Shown here: positions 32,702-43,399 of the stretch, in pieces | Position numbering within the stretch: the stretch's first letter is position 1 | Layout: the number at the start of each line of letters is the position of its first letter | NCBI GenBank assembly: GCA_016720595.1 | Contig: JADKKI010000030.1 | Coordinates: forward strand, 62,001-126,000 | Length of the DNA: 64,000 nucleotides | Origin: Myxococcales bacterium | Lineage (GTDB): Bacteria > Myxococcota_A > Polyangia > Haliangiales > Haliangiaceae | Reading direction: 5' to 3' | The notes under the pieces: model-generated | The model's input: the letters and a program-made list of their open reading frames with translations, nothing else | What the model was told of the DNA's origin: nothing | Database searches by the model: none | Translations under genes and position numbers: made by a program

Positions 32702-32780
32702 CAAACCCAGGAAGCCAGGAACCAAGGTCGGAGACTTTGGCTGACCACTTCCAAGTCCGCTTCCCTGCTTCCTTGGTTTG
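32702..32780. terminator. Long imperfect inverted repeat between convergent activator genes
   Basis: The arm at 32702-32719 (CAAACCCAGGAAGCCAGG) is complementary to 32764-32780 (CCTGCTTCCTTGGTTTG) apart from two small differences, with about 44 nt between. A nested AACCAAGG/CCTTGGTT pair lies inside. It sits in the 233-bp gap (32610-32842) between two genes that point at each other, so a bidirectional termination or RNA-structure role is likely. Nothing else was seen in the gap. Confidence 0.45.
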
Positions 32781-32842
32781 AACTCTCTGCACCGACGGCA
32801 GGCTGCGAACGAGGCGCGTGTACGGTCGATGCTGATCGGGCG

Positions 32843-34243
32843 CTACCGGAAGCCGGTGGCGTCGATCTCGTGGCGCTGCAGGAGCCGGCGGAAGTTCGTG
32901 CGATCGATGCCGGCGAGCCGTGCCGCCTCGGAGATCGAGCCCTTCGCGATCCACATCACCCGCACCAGGTAGTCGCGCTCGAACGCGGTTGCCGCTCGCT
33001 TCTTGCCCTCCGCGAGCGAGACGATCTCCTCGTCGTCGCGCAGGAAGATCGGGCGCGTGCCCTTCGCGCGCGGAGCGATGCTCTCGGGAAGCGATTCGGC
33101 GCCGATCTCGCCGCCGCTGCGCAAGGCGATCGCGTGCAGCATGGCGTTCTCGAGCTCTCGCACGTTACCGGGCCACCGGTAGGAGACCAGGGACTCGAGC
33201 GCATCCGGCGAGAGCGTGATCGGCTCGCGGGCGTGCTTGTGCAGGAAGTGCGCGGCGAGCATCGGCAGATCATCGAGCCGGTCGCGGAGCGGTGGCACCG
33301 GGATGGTCACCACGTTGAGGCGGAACAGCAGGTCCTGCCGGAACCGACCGTGCTCCACGGCGGCCTCGAGATCGACGTTGGTGGCGGCGACCACGCGGAC
33401 GTCGACCTTGCGGATCCCGCTCGAGCCGACGGCGCGGACCTCGCCCTCCTGGAGCACGCGCAGCAGGCGGCCCTGGACCGCCATCGGCATGTCCCCGATC
33501 TCGTCGAGGAACAACGTGCCCTGATCGGCCTCGACGAACACGCCCGCGCGATCGGAGGTGGCGCCCGTGAACGAGCCCTTGGTATGCCCGAACAGCTCGG
33601 AATCGATCAGCGTGTCGGGGATCGCACCACAGTTGAGGGCGATGAACGGCCCGGATGCGCGAGGGCCGCGCTCGTGCAACGCGCGCGCGATCAGCTCCTT
33701 GCCGGTGCCGCTCTCGCCGCGGATCAGGATCGAGAGGTCCTGCTTCGCGAGCCGGGCGATCCCGGCGCGCAGGGTCCGGAGCGGTGCCGACACTCCGACC
33801 AGCAGCTTGTCCGTGGAGTCATCCAGCGGCTCGCGCCGAGAGCTGTGCTCCCGCAGCCGCGCATAGCGGCCGGCCGACTCCACGATCGCCATCAGCTCCA
33901 CCGGCCGAAACGGCTTGGTCAGGTAGTAGAAGGCACCCGCGCGCATACATGCGGTCGCCGTCCGCGCCGAATCGTCTCCGGTCAGCATCACCACGGAGGC
34001 CAGGGAGCCCGCCGCCCGGAAGTGTTCGAGTACCTGGATCCCGCTCATCCCGGGCAGGTTGACGTCCAGGAGGACCACGTCCCACAGAGTTTTTCCTGCA
34101 GCAATTTGCTGCACCACTGCATGTGGATCGGCGGTCATCTCGACCGCGTGGCCGCTCGCCTCGAGTTTTCGGGCGATCGCGGCCGCCACGTCGAGGTCAT
34201 CCTCGACGACGAGCACGCGTAAACGAGCCTCCTCCTCCACCAC
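32843..34243 (-). CDS. NtrC-family response regulator (receiver-AAA+-HTH)
   Basis: A 466-residue activator with a receiver (about 8-125; acidic pair at 15-16, phosphoacceptor D60 in [10 protein letters not shown], Lys in YLTKPFRP), a sigma54 AAA+ domain (Walker A GESGTGKE near 175; Walker [12 protein letters not shown]) and a C-terminal Fis HTH ([20 protein letters not shown]). The sigma54 loop reads GSFTGA: the essential Phe is kept and the first Ala is Ser, a tolerated variant. The start is GTG at 34241-34243. No kinase is adjacent on this strand; the receiver-kinase at 30080 is the nearest candidate partner, giving an FlrB/FlrC-like pair. Confidence 0.9.
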   Translation of the reverse strand: MVEEEARLRVLVVEDDLDVAAAIARKLEASGHAVEMTADPHAVVQQIAAGKTLWDVVLLDVNLPGMSGIQVLEHFRAAGSLASVVMLTGDDSARTATACMRAGAFYYLTKPFRPVELMAIVESAGRYARLREHSSRREPLDDSTDKLLVGVSAPLRTLRAGIARLAKQDLSILIRGESGTGKELIARALHERGPRASGPFIALNCGAIPDTLIDSELFGHTKGSFTGATSDRAGVFVEADQGTLFLDEIGDMPMAVQGRLLRVLQEGEVRAVGSSGIRKVDVRVVAATNVDLEAAVEHGRFRQDLLFRLNVVTIPVPPLRDRLDDLPMLAAHFLHKHAREPITLSPDALESLVSYRWPGNVRELENAMLHAIALRSGGEIGAESLPESIAPRAKGTRPIFLRDDEEIVSLAEGKKRAATAFERDYLVRVMWIAKGSISEAARLAGIDRTNFRRLLQRHEIDATGFR

Positions 34244-34299
34244 GAACCATCACACAATAACGATCTCGTCGGCGCGGATCCAGACCCCGCGCGCTCGGT

Positions 34300-36558
34300 T
34301 CACGGCTGTTTGCCCGGTCGTAGATTGCCGAGCGGCGTGCTGGCATTTGGATACGCCATTCCTCGAACTTTCACGGGGACGCCGCCCTGGATGGCATCGA
34401 TGTCGAGCGGAGACGCCGAGTCCGCATCTCCCAGGATGATCGCCGGCTTGGCCTCGCTGACGCTGAAGGTCAGCGGGTAGTGCGCGAGCGTCTGGTCATC
34501 CGCGTTGACCGCGAAGTCGGGGAACGGCACGGCGAGGCCGTACGCCGCATCCTTCAGGCAGCTCTCGAAGCTGGGACCGCCGGGCCCCGTCAGGTTGACA
34601 AGGGTGATCTCGCCGCGGCCGAGGTGCAGCTCGAACAGCACCGTGCCCGCGAGCTTCGGATCCGTGCCGAGGGCGCGCTGGTAGCACGCGTAGGCCTTGG
34701 GCTGGAGCTGATCGCGGAACAGCCGCTCGAGGGTGAGCTTCGCGATCGCGGAGGGCTGGGGCCGCGCGATCGGTGCGCGCACGGTGCTCCCCGCGCCGCC
34801 ATCGCTCGGATCATCCACCGACGTGATCCGCTCGTAGGGCCCACCGCCCTTGACCATCGCGATGCGGTTGCGCGCGATCTTGCCCTGCGTGGTCAGCACC
34901 GCGTACGCGAGCCGCTCGCGCACGTACGGGTGCGCCGCGAGCGCGTGGGTCAGCACCCGCTCCGCGCGGCTTCGTTCGTCGAGGTCCGGATCGGGCTGCG
35001 TGGAGAACGCGGAGGCGTCCTCGCGGATCTCCGCGAGAGCCACGGTCGCCACCTGGGCGCTCGGTCCAGGGCGCGACGCAACCTTGAGCGCCGCGTCGCC
35101 GTGCCCGGTCAGCGCGAGCTTGGACAGCGAGCCTCGGTGGATCACCGTGCGCGTGAAGCCGCTGCCGGCGCGGAGCGACGCGGGGATGCGGAGATCGCCG
35201 AGCGCCAGCTCGAGCCACGACGGACGTAGCCACTCGTCCACCACCTGCAGCGCATCATCGATCTCCTCGACCGAGATCTCGACGAGCGAGCCGCCATAGA
35301 GGTTGACCGGCGAACGCAGCACCGCGGCGCCGGGGCTCTCCGTCTTGCCCGGATCGAGCACCACCGCGATCACGTCCACGGTGCTGGTCTTGAGATCGAG
35401 CGCCCGGATCAGATCCTGCCCGCTGATCTCGCCGAGGACACCATCGCTGATCACGATCACCATGGTCTGGGCGCGCGCGCCATCCGTGATCGCTGAGTGC
35501 GCGAGCTCGAAGGCGCTCGTGATCGAGCTCCCGTTCTGCGGCACGTGACGGGTGACCGCGCTCTGGAGCTCGGCGACCGTGGCGGCGCTGTCGGGCTTCC
35601 AGGTCTTGAACACGCGCTCGGCGACCCGGTCGTACACGATGCCCTCGAGCTCCACGTTCGCCGGCAGCGCACTCGCGATCGTCCCGATCACCTGGGACAC
35701 GTGCTGCTTCCCGACCAGCTCCATGCTGCGCGAACCATCGATCACGAACAGCGCGCGGCGAGCCTGCACGGTGGTGGTCTTGATCGATGGCGCCGCCACG
35801 GTCACGAGCGTGGCCGCCCAGCCGTCCGCGAGCGCCTGGGTCTGGGTCCACATCACGGGCTCCTTGCCGGCGAAGGCGAGGTTCGCGTCGATCACGACGT
35901 CGGTCGCGTCGAGGACGAATGCTGCCGTGGACCGCGCGATCGCCGTCTGGCCGATCCGGATGCCTGCGACCTTTGCGCCGGGACCTGCGCTCGCGCGGAC
36001 CACGCCGCGGCACGCCGTGAGCTTCCCGCTGGCGGCGCGCCCGGGGAGCACCACGCGGATCGCGCTCGATCGGATCTCGCCGATCATCGAGTACCGCGTG
36101 GTGACCAGCACCTCGTGGTTCGGCGCGATCGGCTGGAGGCGCAGGCGGTACTGGGCGGAGGCATCGGGCCCGAGCGCGGTGAGCAGGGCAGGGTCCGCAC
36201 CGAGGACGGCACGCGTGCTGACGTCGACGGTGCTGAACGTGCCAGGGATCGTGATCGCGGTCTCGGCCGGCCCATCGCCGCGGAGGGAGAGCCCGGTGAT
36301 CGTCGCGCCCTTGGGCAGATCGAACTCGTAGGTGGCGGCCATCTCGTCGGGCCCGGGGTTCACGATCCGCTGCCGCACCGCGACCTCGGCGAGCACACCG
36401 CGGAGGTCGATCTCGAGATCGCACGAGGCCTCGAAGATCTGGGCCGTGGGCGCCGCGGGGACCCGCTGGTTGTCCTCGGTGAACGAGGTCTCGGCCATCG
36501 CCGCGGGGAGGGCGAGCAGCGCGGTGCACAGGAGCGCGGCAGGCGCAGCGAGCTTCAT
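34300..36558 (-). CDS. VIT/vWA-domain secreted protein with AgmX-like C-terminal domain
   Basis: The ATG at 36556-36558 begins a signal peptide ([20 protein letters not shown]); the precursor has 752 residues. Residues about 30-160 resemble a VIT domain (inter-alpha-trypsin type: [38 protein letters not shown]). The vWA domain follows with an intact MIDAS DGSRS (D274, S276, S278). The C-terminus (about 640-730) carries the pattern of AgmX/PglI-type C-terminal domains, with Cys in AYACYQRAL and [12 protein letters not shown] and [14 protein letters not shown] beta strands ([15 protein letters not shown]). Such proteins occur widely in myxobacteria, often near motility or envelope genes; the role here is unknown. 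Divergent from the patatin gene by 42 bp. Confidence 0.82.
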   Translation of the reverse strand: MKLAAPAALLCTALLALPAAMAETSFTEDNQRVPAAPTAQIFEASCDLEIDLRGVLAEVAVRQRIVNPGPDEMAATYEFDLPKGATITGLSLRGDGPAETAITIPGTFSTVDVSTRAVLGADPALLTALGPDASAQYRLRLQPIAPNHEVLVTTRYSMIGEIRSSAIRVVLPGRAASGKLTACRGVVRASAGPGAKVAGIRIGQTAIARSTAAFVLDATDVVIDANLAFAGKEPVMWTQTQALADGWAATLVTVAAPSIKTTTVQARRALFVIDGSRSMELVGKQHVSQVIGTIASALPANVELEGIVYDRVAERVFKTWKPDSAATVAELQSAVTRHVPQNGSSITSAFELAHSAITDGARAQTMVIVISDGVLGEISGQDLIRALDLKTSTVDVIAVVLDPGKTESPGAAVLRSPVNLYGGSLVEISVEEIDDALQVVDEWLRPSWLELALGDLRIPASLRAGSGFTRTVIHRGSLSKLALTGHGDAALKVASRPGPSAQVATVALAEIREDASAFSTQPDPDLDERSRAERVLTHALAAHPYVRERLAYAVLTTQGKIARNRIAMVKGGGPYERITSVDDPSDGGAGSTVRAPIARPQPSAIAKLTLERLFRDQLQPKAYACYQRALGTDPKLAGTVLFELHLGRGEITLVNLTGPGGPSFESCLKDAAYGLAVPFPDFAVNADDQTLAHYPLTFSVSEAKPAIILGDADSASPLDIDAIQGGVPVKVRGMAYPNASTPLGNLRPGKQP

Positions 36559-36600
36559 GGAAGGTTGGACAGCCACACCCCCGGTTCGGTTGCAGTTACA

Positions 36601-37863
36601 ATGAGATCGGTGCAATCGCCCACAACTCGGCAACGGATCGGCATGGTCCTCTCGGGCGGCGGGTCGCGCGGCGCGTACGAAGCCGGAATCATTCACTACC
36701 TGCGGACGGATCTCGCGAAGAAGCTCGGGCGCCACGTCCCGATCGACATCGTGACCGGCACCTCGGTGGGAGCCATCAACGCCGCCTTCGTCGCGGCCAC
36801 GATGAGCGATCCGGCGTCGCAGGCCGAGCAGATCAACTCGGCGTGGCGTGCGCTCCGGCTCGAGGAGCTGATCAGCCTGCGCGCGAAGGACGTGCTCCGC
36901 GCCACCAAGTTACTGCTCGGCGGAGATCCACCACCGCCACCGCCTGGGAGCTTTCGCTATGGCGGCCTGCTCGACACCAGCGGGCTCGAGCGGTTCGTGA
37001 TCCGCACGATCCCGTGGCGTGGCATCGATCGCAGCCTGCGCGAGCGCCACCTCCACGCGATCAGCGTCTCGGCCACGCACGTCGGCACCGGCCACACGGT
37101 GGTGTTCCTCTCGAGCGCCGAGCCCGTACCGCGCGAGTGGAGCCGCGATCCGTTCGTGCGCCATCGCGCCGCCCGGATCGGTCCCCGGCACGTGCTCGCC
37201 TCGGCGGCGATCCCGATGCTGTTCCCCGCCGTGAAGATCGGCGAGGAGTACTTCACCGATGGTGGCCTCCGCCAGAACACGCCGATGTCCCCGGCGATCC
37301 GCCTCGGCGCGGACCGCCTGCTGCTGATCTCGCTGCGGCACCTCGCCACCGAACCGCAGGCGATCCAGCGCGAGCGCACCGAGGCCTATCCGAAGCCGCT
37401 GTTCCTCGCCGGCAAGGCGCTCAACGCGCTGCTCCTCGATCACACCGAATACGATCTCCAGCGCATGCAGCGGATCAACCTGATCCTCGAGGCCGGTCAC
37501 AGCTCGTTCGGCGACAAGTTCGAGCAGATGATGAACCACGAGCTGGTGCGTCTCCGCGGCGCGCCCCTGCGGCGGATCCAGGCCGTGCACATCCGGCCCT
37601 CCGAGGACATCGGCGCGCTCGCCGCGCAGTTCGTCGCGGCCGGCCGGATGAAGGTGAATGGCCTGATCGCGCGGAAGCTGATCCAGCGGCTCGCCGATGG
37701 TGAGGCGCGCCACGAGAGCGACCTCCTGTCCTATCTCCTGTTCGACGGCGACTTCGCGGCGGAGCTGATCGAGCTCGGCCGGCGCGACGCGGCGAAGAAG
37801 GAGGACGAGCTCGCCTCGCTGTTCGACGTGCTGTCCCAGATCCCGAACGCCCCCCGGGCCTGA
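36601..37863 (+). CDS. Patatin-like phospholipase
   Basis: A 420-residue patatin-family lipid acyl hydrolase. Oxyanion-hole Gly-rich motif GGGSRG (about 19-24), nucleophile elbow GTSVG with Ser55, and the catalytic Asp in FTDGG (about D220) are all intact, so an active serine-aspartate dyad is predicted. The C-terminal third is helical and charged ([20 protein letters not shown]). A longer upstream frame exists but would overlap the divergent gene; the ATG at 36601 is the natural start. No signal peptide is visible, so cytoplasmic or non-classically delivered. Substrate unknown. Confidence 0.87.
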   Translation: MRSVQSPTTRQRIGMVLSGGGSRGAYEAGIIHYLRTDLAKKLGRHVPIDIVTGTSVGAINAAFVAATMSDPASQAEQINSAWRALRLEELISLRAKDVLRATKLLLGGDPPPPPPGSFRYGGLLDTSGLERFVIRTIPWRGIDRSLRERHLHAISVSATHVGTGHTVVFLSSAEPVPREWSRDPFVRHRAARIGPRHVLASAAIPMLFPAVKIGEEYFTDGGLRQNTPMSPAIRLGADRLLLISLRHLATEPQAIQRERTEAYPKPLFLAGKALNALLLDHTEYDLQRMQRINLILEAGHSSFGDKFEQMMNHELVRLRGAPLRRIQAVHIRPSEDIGALAAQFVAAGRMKVNGLIARKLIQRLADGEARHESDLLSYLLFDGDFAAELIELGRRDAAKKEDELASLFDVLSQIPNAPRA

Positions 37864-37916
37864 GCTACGGGCCAGATCGGGTCGATCGCGCGGCGCGCGC
37901 ATGGCACTGTCCCGCC

Positions 37917-40835
37917 ATGATCAGCCGACGTTTGTTCACCCTCGCCCTCGCGACGCTCGTCGCATGCGGCGGCTCGAAGCCGACCACCACGACAGGGGGC
38001 GGCGGCACGGGGACTGGCCCGGGCTCCGGCGCGGTCGTCGGCACGCCGACCGGCGGCGGCACGCCCGCGACCGGCGACGATGCCGTGCTGCCGCTGTGGC
38101 CCAAGGTCAAGAAGGGCACGCTGCCCAACGGCCTGACCTACTACATCCTGCCCCACGGCAAGCCGGAGAATCGGGCGTTCATGTGGCTCGCCGTCAACGC
38201 CGGCTCGATCCTCGAGGACGATGATCAGAAGGGCCTCGCGCACTTCGACGAGCACATGGCCTTCAATGGCACCAAGCGGTTCCCCAAGGCCGACATCGTC
38301 AACTACCTCGAGAAGATCGGCATGCGGTTCGGCGCGGACCTCAACGCGTACACGAGCTTCGACGAGACCGTCTATCAGCTCGAGGTCCCCACCGACAAGC
38401 CGGAGTTCGTGAGCAAGGGCCTCGACATCCTGCGCGACTGGGCCGGCAACGTCAGCTACGACAAGGCCGAGGTCGACAAGGAGCGCGGCGTGGTGCTCGA
38501 GGAGTGGCGTCTCGGCCGCGGCGCATTCGAGCGCCTGCGCACCAAGACCTCGAAGGTGATCTACAAGGGCTCGCGGTATGCAGAGCGCGACACCATCGGC
38601 GATCCCGAGATCCTGAAGAAGGCGCCGCGCGACACGCTGTACCGGTTCTACAAGGACTGGTACCGCCCGGACCTGATGGCGGTGGTCATCGTCGGCGACG
38701 TCGATCCTGCGAAGATCGAGAAGGAGGTCTCCGCACGGTTCGGCGATCTGCCGCGCGTGGACAAGCCGCGCCCGCGGATCCACGGTGAGGTCCCGAAGGC
38801 CGATGGGACCCGCGTCTCGATCGTGACCGACAAGGAGCTGCCGTTCTCGCTCGTCGCCGTGACGAACATGTTCGCGCACCGCCCCGAGGCCACGCACCGG
38901 GACTTCCGCCGGATCGTCGCCGAGCAGCTGTACGGCCAGATCATCAACGAGCGGCTCGCCTCGGTGGCGCGGCGGCCAGACGCACCGTTCGCCGGCGCGC
39001 AGGTCGGCGTGCAGAGCGACACGCGCGAGATCGATCAGTTCTCGCGCCAGGCGCAGGCCAAGGGCGGCAAGGAGGAGGACACGCTCCGTGCGCTGTTCAC
39101 CGAGGTGCTGCGCGTCGAGAAGCATGGCTTCACCCAGACCGAGCTCGATCGCGCGCGCACCAACATCGCGCGCGTCTACGAGCAGAACGCCGATGCCGAG
39201 GCCACCTCGGACTCCAGCGACTACACCGCCGAGATCACGCGGAACTTCTTCGAGGGCGAGTTCATGATCGGCCGCGCGGCCGAGCGCGATCTCACGCTCA
39301 AGGCGCTGCCGGAGATCACGGTGGCGGAGCTCAACAAGCTCGCGCAGAGCTTCGGTGGCGCCGAGAATCGGGCGATCGTCCTCGCCGGACCCGAAGGCAA
39401 GCCGCTACCCGACGAGAAGCGGATCCTCGCGATCATCGCCGAGGTCGAGAAGTCCAAGATCGATCCGTGGGAGGACAAGGCGGTCTCCGCGACCCTGATC
39501 GCGGCGGGCAAGGAGCCGAAGCCGGGCAAGATCACCAAGGAGAAGACGATCGAGGCGCTCGGCGTCACCGAGTGGACGCTCTCGAACGGCGTGACCGTGG
39601 TGCTCAAGCCCACGGACTTCGAGGCCGATGCGATCGCGGTCTCGGGCGATTCGCCGGGTGGCCTCGCGGTGGCCTCCGCCAAGCAGTGGGCGTCCGCGCG
39701 GTTCGCGGACGACATCGCGGGCCTCGGCGGCGTGGGCGAGCTCGACGAGGAATCTCTCGGCAAGGCGCTCGCAGGCAAGCGGGTCTCGGTCTCCGCCTCG
39801 ATCGGCGAGACCACCGAGTCCGTCGATGGCAACGCCTCGGCGCGCGACACCGAGACGATGTTCCAGCTGATCTATCTGCGCATGACCTCGGCCCGCAAGG
39901 ACGACGAGGCGTTCGGCGTGTGGAAGGGCACGGTTGCCGAGCAGCTCACGAATCGCCTGCGCGTCCCCGAGGTCCAGTTCGCGATCCAGTCCCAGGACGT
40001 GCTGTTCAAGGGCAACGCGCGCCGCAAGCCGCCGACGGCGGAGGACGTCAACAAGGTCAACCAGGACCAGGCGCTCGCCTTCTTCAAGGACCGGTTCGGT
40101 GACGCCTCGGACTTCACGTTCACGATCGTCGGGAAGTTCGACGTCGCGAAGCTGAAGCCGCTGGTCGAGACCTACCTCGCGAGCCTCCCGGCCAAGGGCC
40201 GCAAGGAGAAGGAGAAGGACCTCTCGATCCGGCGCGTCGGCGGCGTGGTCAAGAAGACCTGGAACCTCGGCAGCGAGCCCAAGGCGCGCGTCTCGGTGGC
40301 GTTCATGGGGGACGAAGCGTGGAGCCGGGACAAGGAGCGGGACATGTTCATCCTCAGCTCCGTGACCTCGATCCGCCTCCGCGAGATCCTCCGCGAGGAC
40401 ATGGGCGGCGTCTATGGCGTGGGTGCGGGCGGGTTCCTCGCGCGCACGCCGCACCAGGAGCGCACGTTCTCGCTTCAGTTCGGCTGCGCCCCCGATGCGG
40501 TGGACAAGCTGATCAAGGCCGCGTTCGACGAGTTCACCGCGATCTCCACCAACGGGATCGGCGCGGACTACCTGGACAAGGTCAAGCAGACCTACCTCCG
40601 CGAGCGTGAGACCTCGATGAAGACCAACGGGTTCTGGATCGACTGGCTGTCGAGCTCGTACCGCTACAAGGAGGATCCCTCGATCATCCTCGACCCGAGC
40701 AAGGTCATCGCGCGGATGACCACCGAGAACGTCAAGGCCGCGGCGAAGCGGTACATCGACTTCAAGGCGTACTACCAGGCCGTGCTGATGCCAGCGGCAG
40801 GCACTGCGCCTGCGGCGCCCGCGGCCAAGCCGTAG
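37917..40835 (+). CDS. M16 family zinc metalloprotease, lipoprotein
   Basis: A 972-residue two-module M16 (pitrilysin/insulinase) protease. The N-terminus is a lipoprotein signal (MISRRLFTLALATLVACGG, lipobox near Cys17), followed by a Gly/Thr-rich spacer. The inverted zinc motif HFDEH (H109, E112, H113) lies in GLAHFDEHMAFNGTKRFPKA, and a downstream Glu is expected in the VLEEWRLGRG region. The second M16 module (about 540-960) is inactive in form, as is usual. It probably degrades peptides in the periplasm or at the outer membrane. A 53-bp gap separates it from the patatin gene. Confidence 0.92.
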   Translation: MISRRLFTLALATLVACGGSKPTTTTGGGGTGTGPGSGAVVGTPTGGGTPATGDDAVLPLWPKVKKGTLPNGLTYYILPHGKPENRAFMWLAVNAGSILEDDDQKGLAHFDEHMAFNGTKRFPKADIVNYLEKIGMRFGADLNAYTSFDETVYQLEVPTDKPEFVSKGLDILRDWAGNVSYDKAEVDKERGVVLEEWRLGRGAFERLRTKTSKVIYKGSRYAERDTIGDPEILKKAPRDTLYRFYKDWYRPDLMAVVIVGDVDPAKIEKEVSARFGDLPRVDKPRPRIHGEVPKADGTRVSIVTDKELPFSLVAVTNMFAHRPEATHRDFRRIVAEQLYGQIINERLASVARRPDAPFAGAQVGVQSDTREIDQFSRQAQAKGGKEEDTLRALFTEVLRVEKHGFTQTELDRARTNIARVYEQNADAEATSDSSDYTAEITRNFFEGEFMIGRAAERDLTLKALPEITVAELNKLAQSFGGAENRAIVLAGPEGKPLPDEKRILAIIAEVEKSKIDPWEDKAVSATLIAAGKEPKPGKITKEKTIEALGVTEWTLSNGVTVVLKPTDFEADAIAVSGDSPGGLAVASAKQWASARFADDIAGLGGVGELDEESLGKALAGKRVSVSASIGETTESVDGNASARDTETMFQLIYLRMTSARKDDEAFGVWKGTVAEQLTNRLRVPEVQFAIQSQDVLFKGNARRKPPTAEDVNKVNQDQALAFFKDRFGDASDFTFTIVGKFDVAKLKPLVETYLASLPAKGRKEKEKDLSIRRVGGVVKKTWNLGSEPKARVSVAFMGDEAWSRDKERDMFILSSVTSIRLREILREDMGGVYGVGAGGFLARTPHQERTFSLQFGCAPDAVDKLIKAAFDEFTAISTNGIGADYLDKVKQTYLRERETSMKTNGFWIDWLSSSYRYKEDPSIILDPSKVIARMTTENVKAAAKRYIDFKAYYQAVLMPAAGTAPAAPAAKP

Positions 40836-40891
40836 TAGCTGCCCGGCAGGGCGGGTGACATCCGCCACGCCACGCGCTATCCAGCTACCAG

Positions 40892-42706
40892 GTGAGCGCC
40901 CCATACACCGAAGCCGAGCCGCCGGACCGTCAGCAGCAAGAGCGCGGTGACCGGCGCCGGCTCGCGGTGCTGTGGCGTCTGGTGCCGCTACTTCGCCCGC
41001 ACCGCGCGCGGTTCTTCCTCGCGGTGGCCACCCTGTTCGCGGCGTCGGGCATCACGCTGATCTATCCGTGGGCGGCGCGCCAGGCGGTGGACGTCGGGAT
41101 GGGGCAGACCACCTCGCACGATCTCGACATGATCGTGGTGTTCCTGATCGCCGTGTTCATGGTCAACGCCGTGCTGGTGTGGCTGCGCCACTACAGCATG
41201 AGCTGGCTGGGTGAGCGCGTGGTCGCGGATCTGCGCGCCCTCGTGTTCGATCGGATCATGACGTTGCCGCTCGCGTGGTTTCACGAGCGCCGGAGCGGCG
41301 AGCTGGTCGGGCGGCTGGCCTCGGACGTGACCGTCGTCGAGGGCGTGGTGGGCAGCGAGCTGTCGATGGCGCTGCGCAACTCGATCCAGATGGTCGGCGC
41401 GATGATCCTGCTGTTCGTGATCGACGTGAAGCTGACGCTGCTGATGCTCGCGATCGTGCCGCCGATCGTGCTGACCACGCTCGTGTTCGGCCGGCGGATC
41501 CGGAGGATGACGCGCGCCGTGCAGGACGAGCTCGCGAAGGTCTCGGGCCAGGTCCAGGAGTCGATCGGCGCGATCCAGACGGTGCAGTCGTTCGTGCGCG
41601 AGGACTACGAGGCGCGCCGGTATCGCAAGGGCGTGGAGGGTGCGTTCGGAAAGACCCTCGAGCTGGTGCGCTCGCGTTCGTGGTTCTACGCCACCGCGAT
41701 GACCGCGGGCTACATCGGCGTGGCGGCCGTGATCTGGCTCGGCGGACGCGCGCTGATCCGACACGAGCTGAGCGCGGGCGATCTGACCTCGTTCTTCCTG
41801 TACACGTTCCTCGTCGCGGGGGCGCTCGCCGATCTCGCGGGCCTGTGGGGCGCGTTGCAGCGCGCGGCGGGTGCCACGGATCGGTTGTTCGCGGTGATCG
41901 ACACGGTGCCCGAGATCCGCGATCCCGCGGAGCCCACGCCGCTGCCCGCCGGCAAGGGCGCGGTCACGTTCGAGGGCGTCTCGTTCGCCTACGCGTCCCG
42001 CCGAGGGCAGCCGGTGCTGACCAACGTCAGCCTCGAGATCCAGCCGGGCGAGGTGATCGCGATCGTGGGGCCGTCGGGCGCCGGCAAGTCGACGATGCTG
42101 TCGCTGCTGTACCGGTTCCACGACGTGGACGAGGGCAGGGTGCTGTTCGAGGGCGTCGATGTCCGCGCGCTCAAGCTCGAGGATCTGCGTCGCTCGCTCG
42201 CGATGGTCGCGCAGGAGCCCGTGTTGTTCTCGGGATCGATCCGCGACAACATCGCCTACGGTCGCGCCGAGGCCTCGGTCCCCGAGATCGAGCAGGCCGC
42301 GCGCGATGCGAACGCCCACGACTTCATCACCGGCTTCCCCGAGGGCTACGACACGCTGATCGGCGAGCGTGGCACCAAGCTCTCGGGCGGGCAGAAGCAG
42401 CGCGTGGCCCTGGCGCGCGCGATCCTCGCGAACCCGCGCGTGCTGATCCTCGACGAGGCGACCTCGAACCTCGATGCGGAGAGCGAGGCCGCGGTGCAGA
42501 CCGCGCTCGCCCGGCTGATGGAGGGCCGGACCACGCTGATCGTGGCGCACCGCCTCAGCACGGTGCGCGACGCCGATCGGATCGTGGTGATCGAGGGCGC
42601 GCGGATCGTCGAGTCCGGCCGGCACGAGGAGCTGATGGCGAAGCGCGGGACGTATCACCGGCTCGTCGAGCACCAGCTGATCGCGGATCACCGCATCGCC
42701 TCCTGA
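40892..42706 (+). CDS. ABCB-type ABC exporter (fused TMD-NBD)
   Basis: A 604-residue half-transporter expected to work as a homodimer. Six membrane helices occupy about 30-320 (FFLAVATLFAASGITLIYPW and following). The nucleotide-binding domain has Walker A GPSGAGKST (about 393-401), Q-loop VAQEPVLFSGSI, signature LSGGQKQRVALARAI (from about 497) and Walker B LILDEATSNLDAE. The family includes MsbA and peptide or lipid exporters; substrate is not visible. The GTG start follows an AGG. The M16 protease lies directly upstream, a pairing that could suggest peptide handling, but this is weak. Confidence 0.92.
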   Translation: MSAPYTEAEPPDRQQQERGDRRRLAVLWRLVPLLRPHRARFFLAVATLFAASGITLIYPWAARQAVDVGMGQTTSHDLDMIVVFLIAVFMVNAVLVWLRHYSMSWLGERVVADLRALVFDRIMTLPLAWFHERRSGELVGRLASDVTVVEGVVGSELSMALRNSIQMVGAMILLFVIDVKLTLLMLAIVPPIVLTTLVFGRRIRRMTRAVQDELAKVSGQVQESIGAIQTVQSFVREDYEARRYRKGVEGAFGKTLELVRSRSWFYATAMTAGYIGVAAVIWLGGRALIRHELSAGDLTSFFLYTFLVAGALADLAGLWGALQRAAGATDRLFAVIDTVPEIRDPAEPTPLPAGKGAVTFEGVSFAYASRRGQPVLTNVSLEIQPGEVIAIVGPSGAGKSTMLSLLYRFHDVDEGRVLFEGVDVRALKLEDLRRSLAMVAQEPVLFSGSIRDNIAYGRAEASVPEIEQAARDANAHDFITGFPEGYDTLIGERGTKLSGGQKQRVALARAILANPRVLILDEATSNLDAESEAAVQTALARLMEGRTTLIVAHRLSTVRDADRIVVIEGARIVESGRHEELMAKRGTYHRLVEHQLIADHRIAS

Positions 42707-42712
42707 GCGGCG

Positions 42713-43399
42713 CTATCGCCCGAACGGGGCGCCGAACGCGAACACGAAGCCGAGATCGGTCCCGCCGGAAGGGCGCGGCATCATGATCAGGCGCGCGTCG
42801 AACTCCATGCCGAAGAAGATCCGGCGCGGGGCCGCATCGCTCACGTCGTCGAGCATCCGGAAGCCGATCCCGAGGGAGAGATCCGGGCGATCGATGACCG
42901 CGGCGTGATCGCGCACGAGGTGCTGGATCCCGAGGCCGCCCTGCACGACGAAGTCGAGCGTCATCGTGCCGCCGACGCGGATCCGCCCGGCCTGGTAGCC
43001 CGCGGAGGCGCCGAGCCGGTGGACGACCGTGCTCGGCATCGGCGCGGAAGCCTCGCCGAGGCGCGACAGCGTGTAGTCAGCGGTCAGCTCGAACCGATCG
43101 AAGGTCCGGGTCACGGTCGGCTCGAGCACCATCCCCGAGCCCGACGTGCCCTGAACCTGCATCCACAGCACCCCGGTGGCGGGCGTCAGCGTCCAGCGAT
43201 CGGCGAGCGGCGGGCGAGGCTCCGGCGTCTTCACCACCACCGGCGGCGTGGTGACGGCGACGATCTGCGGCGGCGGCGGCGGCGGTGGTGGTGGTGGCGG
43301 TGGCGGTGGCGGCGGATCTCCGACCAGCAGCACGTCGGCGTGCGCCGTGGTGGCGGTCAACAGCGCGATCGCGAGGAGGCTCAGGGTTCGCATGGTCAT
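42713..43399 (-). CDS. Outer-membrane-like protein with long polyproline linker
   Basis: A 228-residue protein starting at ATG 43397-43399 (ATGA overlap with the upstream gene); a second ATG at 43391-43393 is equally plausible. A signal peptide (MRTLSLLAIALLTATTAHA) is followed by a run of about 16 prolines coded by a CCG/CCA tract and then a beta-rich region of about 150 residues with alternating hydrophobic patterns and a terminal aromatic/Phe-rich end (FVFAFGAPFGR), compatible with an outer-membrane beta-barrel. It forms an operon with the related protein encoded at 43396-44016. Confidence 0.65.
   Translation of the reverse strand: MTMRTLSLLAIALLTATTAHADVLLVGDPPPPPPPPPPPPPPPPQIVAVTTPPVVVKTPEPRPPLADRWTLTPATGVLWMQVQGTSGSGMVLEPTVTRTFDRFELTADYTLSRLGEASAPMPSTVVHRLGASAGYQAGRIRVGGTMTLDFVVQGGLGIQHLVRDHAAVIDRPDLSLGIGFRMLDDVSDAAPRRIFFGMEFDARLIMMPRPSGGTDLGFVFAFGAPFGR

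Noticed and set aside
35497..36600. Upstream extension of the patatin frame
   Set aside because: It would be antisense to the vWA gene and adds Arg/His-rich sequence; the patatin motif begins soon after the ATG at 36601.
43262..43318. Trinucleotide repeat as a non-coding microsatellite
   Set aside because: It codes for the polyproline linker of an outer-membrane-like protein in frame; mixed CCG/CCA codons show it is not a pure repeat.
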